A stretch of DNA of 43,978 nt, taken from Actinacidiphila rubida. GTDB lineage: Bacteria > Actinomycetota > Actinomycetes > Streptomycetales > Streptomycetaceae. This document shows positions 8,353 to 17,334 of the stretch, one piece after another. The notes below the pieces were generated by a model. It did not search any database, was not told the DNA's origin, and saw nothing but the letters and a program-made list of their open reading frames with translations. Position numbers and translations under genes: made by a program. Where the stretch lies: NCBI RefSeq assembly GCF_900110255.1, contig NZ_FODD01000052.1:1-43978 (forward strand), in the 5' to 3' direction. The stretch's first letter is position 1. Each line of letters starts with the position of its first letter.

Positions 8353-9857
8353 CAGGACGCCTCCTGGATCTTCAAGGGCAGCTCGCCCGGCCAGGTCCCG
8401 CGGGGATGGTTGAGCAGGTCGGAGTCGAAGCCGGCCCGGCGCAGGTCGTTGATGCACCGCGGGTGCATCAACGGGACCGCCCGCTGCTCGCCCCACTCCG
8501 GGCGCGGCCCGAAGATCTGATTGGTCTCGGGTCGGCCGCCCTCGCCGATGCCCGTCACCTCCAGGACATGGGAGATGAACCGGTGCCGATGCCCACCGAT
8601 CTTCGTCTCATCCACGGAGTTGACGAACACGATGAAGTGAAGGCCGTTCGCGGCCTGCCGGTACGCCAACTGCTCGGACATGTTGGCCTGTGCCAGCAGG
8701 TACAGCTCCGCGATCCGGTCGAACACGACGCTGGGATGGATGGCGTGCAGCGTGCAAAGGTTCCCTCCCTGCCCGTTCGTCATCGCCTGCAGCATCGCGA
8801 CGATCTCCGGACCACGGACCTCACCGACCACGATCCGCGCCAACGACATGCGCAGCGCCCGGTACATCAGGTCCATCAGCGAGATCTCGCCCGCCCGCGC
8901 GCCGTCGACCCGCTCGCCGTTGGACTCCCGCGCCTCCATCGGCACGACCTGGGTGTGCCAGTCGTTCTCGTGCGCGAACAGCTCGAACTCCGTCTCCAAA
9001 GTCGCGAAGCGTTCGTCGCGCGGGATCTCCTTGAGCAGCGCACGCAGCAGCGTGGTTTTCCCGGCCGCCTGCCCGCCGACGATCATGATGTTCTTCTCCG
9101 CGGCGATCGCCGCCCGCAGGAAGTAGCCCAGGGTGCTGTCGAGCATCCCGAGCTTCACCAGGTGCGACAGGTCCGCGTGACGCATGCTGTGTCGGCGGAT
9201 CGTCACGTAGGTGCCCGGCGTGACGTCGATGACCGCCTGCAACCGACTGCCGTCGGCCAGCCGGAGCGCCAGGAACGGGTCCGCCGTCGACAGCGACCTC
9301 TCGTTCTGGCCGGTGGTGCGCCGCGCGAGGTCGCGCAGCAGCTCCCGCAGCTCCTCATCGCTGTCGGCGACTGGCGGCACCTGCACCCGCTGCCCGTCGG
9401 TGAAGTCCAGCCACACATCGCGGTAGCCGTTGATGAAGATGTTCTCCACCGCCGGATTGTCCAGATGCTGCTGTAGCCGGCCGGCGCGGAACTGCAGATC
9501 GAAAACGGCCTGGGCGATCGCAGCATCCTCAGCCGCGGTCGTCGACTCCTCGCGTTTGACCGCCTCAGCATCCGCCCAGATCGCCACCTGCTCGTTGATC
9601 AGAGCACGGCCCTGCTGCTCCTGCGCCGCCAAGCTCATCCCCGGCTGCGCACGCAGCAGGTCCGTCAGCCGTTCCCCGACTTCCCGCTTGATCAGGCGGA
9701 CCGCTCCGTAGTCGACGACGACCTGGGGAACAGCCGAGTCGCCGACCATGCCCGGGGTGTGCGCCCGCCCTGCGGCCTGCGCGCCGATGGTCGTGCCCTG
9801 CCAGCCTGCAGGCAGCTGCGTGACGCCGGGGTTGGCGTGGAGCGGGTTAGCGCGCAC
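8352..9857 (-). CDS. tadA: TadA/CpaF-type pilus secretion ATPase
   Basis: The protein has 501 residues from GTG 9857, chosen because GGGAGG lies six bases upstream; a longer frame reaches 9875. Walker A is VGGQAAGKTT (about 260-269), Walker B is RIVVGEVRG (about 346-354), and the HisBox GNLCTLHA follows. An N-terminal helical region and an intermediate domain with FINGYRDVWLDFTDG are typical of CpaF-like members of the type II/IV secretion ATPase superfamily. It powers assembly of the Flp-type pilus at the cytoplasmic face together with TadB and TadC. It overlaps the TadZ-like gene by 11 bases. Confidence 0.93.
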   Translation of the reverse strand: MRANPLHANPGVTQLPAGWQGTTIGAQAAGRAHTPGMVGDSAVPQVVVDYGAVRLIKREVGERLTDLLRAQPGMSLAAQEQQGRALINEQVAIWADAEAVKREESTTAAEDAAIAQAVFDLQFRAGRLQQHLDNPAVENIFINGYRDVWLDFTDGQRVQVPPVADSDEELRELLRDLARRTTGQNERSLSTADPFLALRLADGSRLQAVIDVTPGTYVTIRRHSMRHADLSHLVKLGMLDSTLGYFLRAAIAAEKNIMIVGGQAAGKTTLLRALLKEIPRDERFATLETEFELFAHENDWHTQVVPMEARESNGERVDGARAGEISLMDLMYRALRMSLARIVVGEVRGPEIVAMLQAMTNGQGGNLCTLHAIHPSVVFDRIAELYLLAQANMSEQLAYRQAANGLHFIVFVNSVDETKIGGHRHRFISHVLEVTGIGEGGRPETNQIFGPRPEWGEQRAVPLMHPRCINDLRRAGFDSDLLNHPRGTWPGELPLKIQEAS

Positions 9858-10659
9858 CAGAAGCCTCCCTGCCACCGGCCGCCGGCTGACCCAGCCGGGA
9901 GCGACGGGTGGCGATCATCTGTCGCAGCCGGGTCGTCGACGTGCGCGCCGCCCGCATCAACTCGCCCTGCTCGAAACGGCGGGGCTGCTCCGCGCCGTCG
10001 GACAGCACAGCCGCCTGCTCCGGCTGCCACGGCAGCACCGCCACCACCTCGGCCTGCAAAGTCCGCTGGATCTCATCGCGCCCGAAGGGGCCGCCTTCCA
10101 CCAGGACCAGGCCGATCTGCGCGGCCCCGCCCAGCTGGTCACGAAGTGCAGCCAGCCGCACCTGAGCGCTCTGCAGGCCGCGCAAGCTGTTGCGGGTGAC
10201 CATCAGCACCACGTCGGCGCGCTGCGCCAAGACCGACGAAGGCCCGACCGCGCCACGGCGGCCGAGGTCGACGATCACATCGTGCTGGTACTGCTCGATT
10301 CCCGTGAACAGGTTGGCCAGCTGCTCCCACACCGGCCCCAGCGAGGACGCGTGCGCCGGGTCGTACAAGCCGGGCAGGACCAAGCGGTCCCTGCTGCCGG
10401 CGTCGGTGACATCGACCAGCTGCCGCCAGAACGCCTCACCGAGCTGCCCCTGGCGGCCCGCCAGTGCGAGGTTGCGCAGGCCGTGGGAGTTGGCCATGGT
10501 GCCCTGCAGAGCGCCTGGCAGGATCGCGCCGCCGTCCGGGTCGCACTCGGCCAGCACGATCTTGTGACCTGCCTCGAGCGGCCACGTCAGCAGCAGCGCC
10601 ATCGCGGTGGTCGTCACACCCGGTGCGCCCAGGCCGCCGGCCAAAGCGACGACGGCCAT
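9847..10659 (-). CDS. TadZ/CpaE-like MinD-family protein with atypical Walker A
   Basis: The protein has 270 residues. The N-terminus MAVVALAGGLGAPGVTTTAM matches the MinD/ParA fold, but the P-loop reads GGLGAPGVTT, without the deviant-Walker lysines. ECDPDGGAI and DVIVDLGRRG supply the following MinD-like motifs. In Tad loci, TadZ/CpaE localises the pilus machine to a site in the cell. Its place between cpaB-like and tadA genes supports this rather than a partition role. Whether it hydrolyses ATP is doubtful given the missing lysine. The start codon lies just past the stop of the CpaB-like gene (one-base overlap). Confidence 0.8.
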   Translation of the reverse strand: MAVVALAGGLGAPGVTTTAMALLLTWPLEAGHKIVLAECDPDGGAILPGALQGTMANSHGLRNLALAGRQGQLGEAFWRQLVDVTDAGSRDRLVLPGLYDPAHASSLGPVWEQLANLFTGIEQYQHDVIVDLGRRGAVGPSSVLAQRADVVLMVTRNSLRGLQSAQVRLAALRDQLGGAAQIGLVLVEGGPFGRDEIQRTLQAEVVAVLPWQPEQAAVLSDGAEQPRRFEQGELMRAARTSTTRLRQMIATRRSRLGQPAAGGREASGAR

Positions 10660-11387
10660 CAGTTGCCGTCCCGGGACGCGACGATCAGCGCCACGTTGCC
10701 GGTCGCGACCCGAGCGGCCAACGCGGGGCCGTCGCCGGCCGGCACGGCCACGTCGACGGTCACCGTGCCGGTGCCGGTCTGCGGGTCTCCGACCTTAACC
10801 ACGGTCGCCGACAGCGTTGCAGGCGGCACGTCAGCGCCGCTGCTCGACTTGCTGCCCGCCGCCGCGTTCGGGTCCGGCGTCGACACGATCAGCACCTTCT
10901 GGCCCGCCGACAACGGCGACGCCGGCAGCTGCGAGGGCTTCAAGCTCACCCCGACCAGCGTCTCGGTCGGCCCCACCAGCGTCTGGCGCGTCACCTCCGA
11001 CGGCGAAAGCAAGCTGCCGGCCTTCAGATCCACCGCGGCGCGCTGGCCGATCAGCGTCTTCTCGCCAGACGCCTTCACCGCCTTGACCGCCGGATCCAGC
11101 GCGATGGAGGCCTCGGTCAGGTCAGTCTGGGTAATCTGCGCGCCGATCGGCACGTCGCGGGCGACCACCACTACGGACGTGCGATGCCCAGAGGAGGTGT
11201 ACAGGACGGCACCGGACAGGCCGCCGACGGCAATCAGCGCGACCGACAGGGCGATCAGGCCCGGGCGGCGTCGTCGCTGGCGCACCATGCGCGGCGCCGC
11301 GACGGGCGGGGCTGACGGCGGCCCGGCAGGTCCGGGGAAGTGCTGCCCGGCGGCGGGCCCGGGCACGGGGCTGGTGGTCTGGCTCAC
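10659..11387 (-). CDS. CpaB/RcpC-like SAF-domain pilus assembly protein
   Basis: The protein has 242 residues from GTG 11387, which has AGGAGG nine bases upstream. A Pro-rich cytoplasmic N-terminus and RQRRRRPG stop-transfer basic stretch precede one TM helix (ALSVALIAVGGLSGAVLY). Outside it lies a SAF domain (VVVVARDVPIGAQITQTDLT) and a second lobe with GQKVLIVSTPDP. CpaB/RcpC proteins act in Flp pilus assembly, with the SAF domain thought to bind cell-wall glycan. It is directly upstream of the TadZ-like gene. Confidence 0.82.
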   Translation of the reverse strand: MSQTTSPVPGPAAGQHFPGPAGPPSAPPVAAPRMVRQRRRRPGLIALSVALIAVGGLSGAVLYTSSGHRTSVVVVARDVPIGAQITQTDLTEASIALDPAVKAVKASGEKTLIGQRAAVDLKAGSLLSPSEVTRQTLVGPTETLVGVSLKPSQLPASPLSAGQKVLIVSTPDPNAAAGSKSSSGADVPPATLSATVVKVGDPQTGTGTVTVDVAVPAGDGPALAARVATGNVALIVASRDGN

Positions 11388-11415
11388 GATCTGTTGCCTC
11401 CTGGACGTCACCGGC

Positions 11416-12387
11416 CTACTGGCCGACGACCTGCACTTCGCCGATGCGGATCTGGACCTGGGAGGTCCTGGTGGTGGTCAAGTCGCCCTGCTGGCCGCCG
11501 CCGACCCAATGCACAGCCCAGGTCGACGTCGCGGTCACCGTGTAGGTGCCGGTCCGGGCGTAGCCGGCGAATCCGCACTGCCCACTGTCGGCGGCCGGCA
11601 CCGAAGTGCCGTAGGCCGCCGCGTACGGGACGCCGGGGAAGGCACAGGCGACGCTGGTGCCGTTCCCGAAGTTCCACGCCACCGACTGCACGTGTGCGGT
11701 CGCGGTGACGGTGACCCCGAGCGCGGTTGCCGACGCGGACGTCGGACCGGTCGTACGCGCGCCCTTCCCGTTCCAGACCCAGACCGGCAGACCCACGCTG
11801 CCGCCCTTGCTGTCGGGCTTCGGCGCGATCCCGACGTTCGCGCCCTCCAGGCGCATCTTCGTCACGGCCTGCTGCGCGAGTGCTGCGACGTCGGGGCCGC
11901 CGCCGAACCCGGGCGGGGGACTGGCCCGCCAGAAGTCACCGCCTAACAGGACGCGATTCTGGCCGGGAATGTCAGGGCATGTGACCCTGTAGAACTTCCC
12001 CTTGCTGGTGTCGCTGCCGTCGGTCGGGTAGCCGTTGGCCAGCTTGTTCATCGGATCGTCCGCGGACGGCTGGGGCTCCATGAGGCGCCAATAGCACTCG
12101 TTGAGGGAGCTGAACCACCCCAAGTCGTCTCGATAGCACGGAACTTCGGAGCCCCCCATCAGGCATTTAGCCTGGGTTCCGGTCTGAGTCGGCTTGCCGC
12201 CGCCTGTGTCGCCCGGGGATCGGCTGGGCGGTTCGGTGCCACCGGTATGCACGTTGCAGTCAGGTTGTAGTGGCGGGCAGTCCACGCCGCTCCCCGGCGG
12301 CGTGGTCGGCGTCGCCCACGCGACGGTCGGGCAGGCCGCTAACACGACAGTGAAGCTCAGCGCGGCAGCGGCGATGGACCTCAGCAC
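11416..12387 (-). CDS. Secreted protein associated with the Tad cluster, PKD-like C-terminus
   Basis: The protein has 323 residues from GTG 12387, overlapping the preceding gene by seven bases; the frame open to 12753 is a shadow. A signal peptide (IAAAALSFTVVLAACPTVAWA) is followed by a Pro/Gly-rich stretch with several Cys residues and by a C-terminal part (VAWNFGNGT, CAFPGVPYAA, TGTYTVTATSTW) that looks like a PKD/immunoglobulin-type beta fold. It is probably exported and surface-exposed. Secreted proteins of this layout often sit at the head of actinobacterial Tad loci; the precise role is unknown. Confidence 0.7.
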   Translation of the reverse strand: MLRSIAAAALSFTVVLAACPTVAWATPTTPPGSGVDCPPLQPDCNVHTGGTEPPSRSPGDTGGGKPTQTGTQAKCLMGGSEVPCYRDDLGWFSSLNECYWRLMEPQPSADDPMNKLANGYPTDGSDTSKGKFYRVTCPDIPGQNRVLLGGDFWRASPPPGFGGGPDVAALAQQAVTKMRLEGANVGIAPKPDSKGGSVGLPVWVWNGKGARTTGPTSASATALGVTVTATAHVQSVAWNFGNGTSVACAFPGVPYAAAYGTSVPAADSGQCGFAGYARTGTYTVTATSTWAVHWVGGGQQGDLTTTRTSQVQIRIGEVQVVGQ

Positions 12388-12962
12388 GTCCGGTCCCGCT
12401 GAATGGTGAGTTCGCTGATCAACCAGTTCTTGCCGTTGAATCGAGCAACCGCAGTCGTCACGTGCCGATACGGTCCCTCGCCACGGGGCACCGCCTTGCC
12501 GGTCTTCCTCTCGACCTCCACGTAGTGGGTGGAATCGAGGCAGTCGGTGATCTTTGCCGTGTAGGGCGTGGCCGAGAAGTCGACCGATGTTACGACAGGC
12601 ATGGAGGACGGCTGGCCGTTCATGACGAATCCGTGGTCCTGGTAGTACAGACCAGTCTGCGAAATGGCGGCGAGGGCCTTGTCGGTCGCGTACAGCTCCA
12701 GTTGTGGACTGGTCACCTTGCCCGCATGGTAGGCCGCGGCCGCGGCGCTCCACATGTGGACGTACGCTGCTGCGGCCCCGATCTTGGCCAGCGCGGTGCG
12801 ATCTGGGCTCGGGGCGGTGCTGGTGCTCACCGTGCTCGTCGGCGGAGCCTTCTCGGCCTTGTCACTGGACTTGCTGCAGCCGGCCGCGGCGGCCATGGCG
12901 ACAACCACGGCACAGGCCAAGAGCATGTGCCTGGAGACAAGGCGAGTGCGTGTGGGTGTCAC
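12381..12962 (-). CDS. Putative lipoprotein (193 aa)
   Basis: The GTG start at 12962 has GGGGGAGG just upstream. The basic N-terminus, hydrophobic stretch (MLLACAVVVAMAAAAGC) and lipobox AAGC predict a lipoprotein, with the Cys near residue 28. The mature part starts with a Ser/Lys/Thr-rich linker and ends in a compact domain (AVARFNGKNWLISELTIQRD) reminiscent of NTF2-like folds, an inference only. It is the first gene of the leftward Tad transcription unit, after a 245-bp gap (12963-13207) that may hold its promoter. Confidence 0.75.
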   Translation of the reverse strand: MTPTRTRLVSRHMLLACAVVVAMAAAAGCSKSSDKAEKAPPTSTVSTSTAPSPDRTALAKIGAAAAYVHMWSAAAAAYHAGKVTSPQLELYATDKALAAISQTGLYYQDHGFVMNGQPSSMPVVTSVDFSATPYTAKITDCLDSTHYVEVERKTGKAVPRGEGPYRHVTTAVARFNGKNWLISELTIQRDRTC

Positions 12963-13207
12963 GGAACCTCCCCCGCGGGACGCCGGCGCTGTTGTGGGGA
13001 TCGCGCCAGCCCCGCACCATGTGTGTGATCGCGTGATTGCAGGGTGTTGCTTCCGGCACCCTACGGTGTAATCCCGCCAGGGGGATACGTGATTCCTGGT
13101 GCTCATGTGGTGAATTGGGCGTTGCTGGGTTGTAAGTCGCTGGCGGAAATTGACCGAGTGGGGTAATAACCGTGCCACTTCGGGCGTCGCCGGCTTGCGT
13201 CGGCGGA

Positions 13208-13567
13208 TCACTTCCCACCCCCTGACGGAGCTGTCGTTGATCGCGGTTCATCCCATGAGGCGCTGTGCAGGGGGCGTTCGGTTCCGGCTGGCTCGCACAG
13301 CAGGTCGTCGAGCGTGCCGCCGGGGTGTTGTTGCTGCCATCCGTTCAGCAGCATCTGCAACACGTCGGCGGTGAACTCCCGGTATGCGACCGGCTGCTGC
13401 TCACGGGAAGCGAGCCATCCCAGTCGGGCGGCGTGGTCGATTAGCGACTGCAGCTCGGTCAGCAGCGGTGAGGCCGCGATTTGCTGGGGGGACACGCACC
13501 GGCTAGCGGCCGGACCGCGCAGGCGCTGACGGAACAGGGTCGCTATGGCCTTGGTGAGTCCGGTCAT
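13208..13567 (-). CDS. Hypothetical protein downstream of the Replic_Relax-type gene (119 aa)
   Basis: The protein has 119 residues from ATG 13567 (TGATG overlap with the upstream stop). It is predicted soluble and largely helical, with LTELQSLIDHAARLGWLASR in the middle and a polar C-terminus. No family is recognised. Tight coupling to the Replic_Relax-type gene and the coupling-ATPase gene suggests an accessory role in DNA processing or transfer. Confidence 0.6.
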   Translation of the reverse strand: MTGLTKAIATLFRQRLRGPAASRCVSPQQIAASPLLTELQSLIDHAARLGWLASREQQPVAYREFTADVLQMLLNGWQQQHPGGTLDDLLCEPAGTERPLHSASWDEPRSTTAPSGGGK

Positions 13568-14526
13568 CAGGCTGCGGCCTTCCCGTCGGTGGTCATCAGG
13601 GCATTGGTGGTGGGATCGCCGAAGATGGGGGTCACGATCGGTTCCCACGGCCCGTGGTCCTGCAGCAGTTGCAGGGTGGTGGCGCCGGCGATGAGCCGGG
13701 CGGACGAGCGCCGCAGCCGCGGGTCGGCGGCAGCCAGGGACCGCAGGTCGTCGATGCGCCGGCGAAGGCCGACGTCGGTTGCTCCGGTGAGGACGAACAG
13801 CAGCCGCGGGAAGACCGGGTAGCGCTCCCGCCACGCCTCTGTGCCAGGGGAGGACGGTGCGGTGCCTCGGCTGCGGCCCGCCGCGGGCGCCGGCACGTAC
13901 GTGAGGTAGCGGGCGTAGGCGCGGACCTTGTCGGCGAGGCGAGCCGGCCCCATGGTCGCCCTGTCCACCTCGAGGAAGTAGGTGAGCAGCATTCGCCGGT
14001 CGGCTTCGTCGTGGACGTACCGCAGGACGGCGTCCGGGACGAACCAGGCGTCGTCGCCGACGCGGGAGTCACCGTCGCGCAGCCGGTGGGCCAGTTCCGG
14101 CTCCCAGTCCAGGGGCCCGCACTGGTGTCCGCTGGCCCGCGCGGCGTCCATGAACGCGATGCCGGTGTCGTTGACAGCGAAGGTGTGCTCCTGGAGTTGG
14201 CCGGCCGCCGCCGCCTCGCTCATCCGGTACGTCCGTCGCGTCACCTCGCCTGCCGCTTCGACGACGTCGGCGCCCAGCGCAGTGCAGTACCAGGCCATCT
14301 CGGTGCCCGAGCCGTGCCGGCGCAGCGTCGCGGCGACCATCTGGCGTTCCCGGAGCCGGTGCAGCTGCTTGCGCACGTAGTCCGCGTTCGCCGCGTGCGG
14401 GGTGAGCATCTGCTTGAGCTGCGTGCTGGTCACAAGCCGGTGCTGGTACAGCACGGGTAGCAGGGCCTGCTCGCTCGGGCGCGGGCCGCGGGTGCGCCGC
14501 GGGGCCAGGACCTCGGGCATCCTCAC
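13567..14526 (-). CDS. Replication-relaxation (Replic_Relax) family protein
   Basis: The protein is about 319 residues, with a winged-helix-like N-terminus (LLPVLYQHRLVTSTQLKQML, then YVRKQLHRLRERQMV) and an alpha/beta domain with a YFLEVDRATM motif. This pattern matches the Replic_Relax family, found on actinobacterial and firmicute mobile elements and linked to plasmid replication or relaxation, sometimes as a candidate relaxase-like component. GTG 14526 gives a GTGA overlap with the coupling-protein gene; ATG 14520 is an alternative with AAGGAGG ten bases upstream. It lies beside the VirD4-like ATPase, as would be expected for a DNA-processing partner. Confidence 0.8.
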   Translation of the reverse strand: MRMPEVLAPRRTRGPRPSEQALLPVLYQHRLVTSTQLKQMLTPHAANADYVRKQLHRLRERQMVAATLRRHGSGTEMAWYCTALGADVVEAAGEVTRRTYRMSEAAAAGQLQEHTFAVNDTGIAFMDAARASGHQCGPLDWEPELAHRLRDGDSRVGDDAWFVPDAVLRYVHDEADRRMLLTYFLEVDRATMGPARLADKVRAYARYLTYVPAPAAGRSRGTAPSSPGTEAWRERYPVFPRLLFVLTGATDVGLRRRIDDLRSLAAADPRLRRSSARLIAGATTLQLLQDHGPWEPIVTPIFGDPTTNALMTTDGKAAA

Positions 14527-17285
14527 GCCACCTCCTTCTTGGTCAGGTGGATCGTGGGTGCGGTGGAAGGAAGGTCGAGGACCAGGTCGCCGCCATCGGC
14601 TGGCGGCCGGGCTGTCGGTCCTGCCGGAATTCCGGCGGCGCCGCCCTCCCCGCCCTTGCCGTCGACGCCGGCCAGGTGGGCGAGGATGCGGTCATCGAGT
14701 CTCTGCAGGTCGGTGACGATCTCGCCGACGGTGCGGCGGGCCATGTTCTGGTCGACAGCGGCCTCAAGGGCGTCCAGGCCGGCCGGGTTGTAGTAGTCGG
14801 CGTACAGGTCGTGAACCGGCACGCCGCGGACCTTGAAGGGCGTGGACCGCTGGTGGCCCACCATCACCGACATCACGTACTCGAAGCGGTTCAAGGACTC
14901 CACTGTCTGGTGGCTGACGTGCGGAAAGCGTGCGGTGACGAACCGGGCCTCGTCGGTGTCGGCTGCCGTCGCGGACAGCAAGGACTGGTTCTGCATGAGC
15001 GCCTGGCGGGTCGTGTCGCTCAACCGCATGGCCATCTGCGTCGCGACCATGAACCGGATCTCGTACTTCCGGAGCTGCTCCAGGATTTTCGCGATGAAGC
15101 CGCGCGACGCGCCGTCGACAGCCTTGAGCTCATCCACCCAGGCCCAGAACTGCCGCAGCTTGTCCGGGTCGGTGTCCTGCCGGGACAGGCCGGCCTGGAA
15201 CAGGTCGAAGATCAGCAGGCTGGTGATGAGTTCGTCGGCCTCGCCAGTCCCGGACGGTGAGATGAGCACGATCCGCCCGTCGTCCATGGCCTGCCGCACG
15301 TTGTAGGTGCTGCGCGGACTGCCCAGGAACGCCCTCAGGCTCAGCGACGCGTACATGCGGTCCAGGATGTTCGTGACGACCGGCACCGCATCGGCGGTGA
15401 AGCCCGGGAAGATGTTGCGCCAGAACGCCTGCATGTCGGGCGGTAGTTCCGCGACGACCTCCTGGCGCCACGCCTCGTTCGTCAGCAGCGTCCTGAGCTG
15501 GAAGATCGTGGGCTGAAGGTCGGGGCGACCGTCGCGGACCATCCGCAGCGACAGCTCCGCCAGCGCCCACACGCTCTGCGTGAGGATCGTGCGGGCCCGA
15601 GGTGCCCCGTCGCCCCAGCCCTGCGCCGAGGCGATCGCGCCGACCACGGAGCCGATGACGTCCTGGATGTCCTCGGGGCGTCGGCCCTCCATTGACAGCA
15701 GGTTCCACGACGCGATCGTGTCGGTCATCGCCGGCTTGCCCAGGTTGATCTCCCACAGCCGCGGCAGGATCGCCGGATGGGTCAGGTAGGGCTTGGCCCG
15801 AGTGACGGCCGCGCCGTGGGGATCGAGGAACCACACCCCACGGCCGGCGTAGGCGCGGGCGATCGCCTGCACCAGCGACAGCTCCGTCTTACCGAAACCG
15901 GACTTGCCGAAGAACGCGCCGAACAGGATGCCGCCCTCGGGCACACCGGCCAAGGCGGTCCGGCCGTCGGACCGCAGGACCATGCCGAGCGGCACCACGC
16001 CCTGCTGCCCGCTGTAGACGGGCAGGGTGTCCGGGGCGGCCGGCACCACACCGCCGCACCGCGCCACGTTCGTCGCTGCGCAGGCCTGCGTCGGCGGCTT
16101 CAACAGCCCCGCCAGCTCCGCCACGGTCAGCCACTGCCTCTTGGCCGGCGCGAACGCTCCCGAGGCCAGGCGCCGGTCGAATCCCGGCCGTCGCCACCAC
16201 ACGTTGCTGTACGGGCGCCACGCGGTGCGGTGCGGTCCTGCCGGCACCCAGCGGTTTTCACCCGTCCACGCTTCCATAGCGGCCAACAGCTGGTTCAACC
16301 GTGCGCGCGCCCGACCCGGATGAGTCGCGGTCACCTGCAGCAGCAGCTGTACCGCGAAGACCGGCTCACCAGGGCGGAACTTGCCCACGCCGTCCGTCAG
16401 GTCTGCCTGCCGCGGCACCGGTGCCGGCCTGGTCGGCCGCCCCGACGGTGTGCCGACCACGTCCACGATCGCCGACCACAGCCCACCCAGGGCACCACCC
16501 GCACCGGGAACGCTCTCGCCGAACGCGGTGCGGCCGCGCTGCTTGGCGCGCGCCAGCAACTGCCGGCGCCGTCGCGACACCTGCCCGTCCGGGACCGGTA
16601 CCAGGTCGACCACGACCTCGGCCCCCTCGCTGTTGCCGAGCCCGGCCATCGCCGCGGCGACGCGCTGCAGCGGGTCGGGGCGCGCCCCGGGGGTGGCCAG
16701 CGGCCGGTGGTCCTGGCGTGCCAGTACCAGCTCAGCCCGGGCCGCATACACCTTGCGGTCGGACTCGGGAACCGACCGCGCAGCGGGCTCCTTGCGCATC
16801 ACCACCGCCGCATTCCCAGCGGTCGTCGGAGCCGCTCCCTCGAAGCGAACTCGCGGGATCCGCCAGTCTCCGCTCTGGACGACGTCGACGTCGGAGTACC
16901 CCGGCATCCGTAGCACGCTCGCCGCCCGCTCCGGGCCCTCCAGCAGGTACCGCATCGTCCCGCCGCGACTGGTCAGCCGCACCCGTGCACCGGCAGCGCG
17001 CCGGGGGATCGACCCTGCGGCCGTCCGGACCGACGCCAGCTGCCCGGCAAACCATGCCATCTCGGCCGGCTCGGGATCGAATGTCCCTGCCGGCAGGAGC
17101 TCCACCACCACGCGGCGCGACAGCGCAGCTGCCGCCTGACGGCGCCACCACCACGCCGCGCACCCAGCCGCGGCCAGCGCCACGAGCCCGACGGCCCCAA
17201 TCCACCAGCCGTAGCCGCTCACGAACCTGGCCACCGCGCTCACCGTCAACCAGCGAGGCCACCAACCGAACAACGGACCTGACAT
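14523..17285 (-). CDS. VirD4/TraG-like type IV secretion coupling ATPase
   Basis: The protein has 920 residues from ATG 17285 with GGGAGGG upstream. One or two N-terminal TM helices (about 20-47, GAVGLVALAAAGCAAWW) anchor a large cytoplasmic ATPase. Walker A is FGKSGFGKT (about 459-467); WFLDPHG follows and a Walker B-like FWAWVDELKAVD lies near residue 700, with FMVATQMAMRL downstream. Coupling proteins of this class recognise and pump DNA into the conjugation channel. The long N-terminal region is unlike classical VirD4 and resembles Gram-positive plasmid versions. It is preceded by a conserved promoter-like element at 17335-17368. Confidence 0.88.
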   Translation of the reverse strand: MSGPLFGWWPRWLTVSAVARFVSGYGWWIGAVGLVALAAAGCAAWWWRRQAAAALSRRVVVELLPAGTFDPEPAEMAWFAGQLASVRTAAGSIPRRAAGARVRLTSRGGTMRYLLEGPERAASVLRMPGYSDVDVVQSGDWRIPRVRFEGAAPTTAGNAAVVMRKEPAARSVPESDRKVYAARAELVLARQDHRPLATPGARPDPLQRVAAAMAGLGNSEGAEVVVDLVPVPDGQVSRRRRQLLARAKQRGRTAFGESVPGAGGALGGLWSAIVDVVGTPSGRPTRPAPVPRQADLTDGVGKFRPGEPVFAVQLLLQVTATHPGRARARLNQLLAAMEAWTGENRWVPAGPHRTAWRPYSNVWWRRPGFDRRLASGAFAPAKRQWLTVAELAGLLKPPTQACAATNVARCGGVVPAAPDTLPVYSGQQGVVPLGMVLRSDGRTALAGVPEGGILFGAFFGKSGFGKTELSLVQAIARAYAGRGVWFLDPHGAAVTRAKPYLTHPAILPRLWEINLGKPAMTDTIASWNLLSMEGRRPEDIQDVIGSVVGAIASAQGWGDGAPRARTILTQSVWALAELSLRMVRDGRPDLQPTIFQLRTLLTNEAWRQEVVAELPPDMQAFWRNIFPGFTADAVPVVTNILDRMYASLSLRAFLGSPRSTYNVRQAMDDGRIVLISPSGTGEADELITSLLIFDLFQAGLSRQDTDPDKLRQFWAWVDELKAVDGASRGFIAKILEQLRKYEIRFMVATQMAMRLSDTTRQALMQNQSLLSATAADTDEARFVTARFPHVSHQTVESLNRFEYVMSVMVGHQRSTPFKVRGVPVHDLYADYYNPAGLDALEAAVDQNMARRTVGEIVTDLQRLDDRILAHLAGVDGKGGEGGAAGIPAGPTARPPADGGDLVLDLPSTAPTIHLTKKEVA

Positions 17286-17334
17286 GCCGCCCTCCCGCAC
17301 ATGCTGGGGCGACCTGGCGCCGCCCTCCATCGAT

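Noticed and set aside
9847..10659. Plasmid partition ParA
   Set aside because: Walker lysines are missing, no parB gene follows and the gene is embedded between pilus assembly genes.
9748..11946. 732-codon open frame on the plus strand
   Set aside because: It runs antisense to the tadA, tadZ-like and cpaB-like genes, which have clear motifs; its translation is Arg/Pro-rich without domains. It is a GC-rich shadow.
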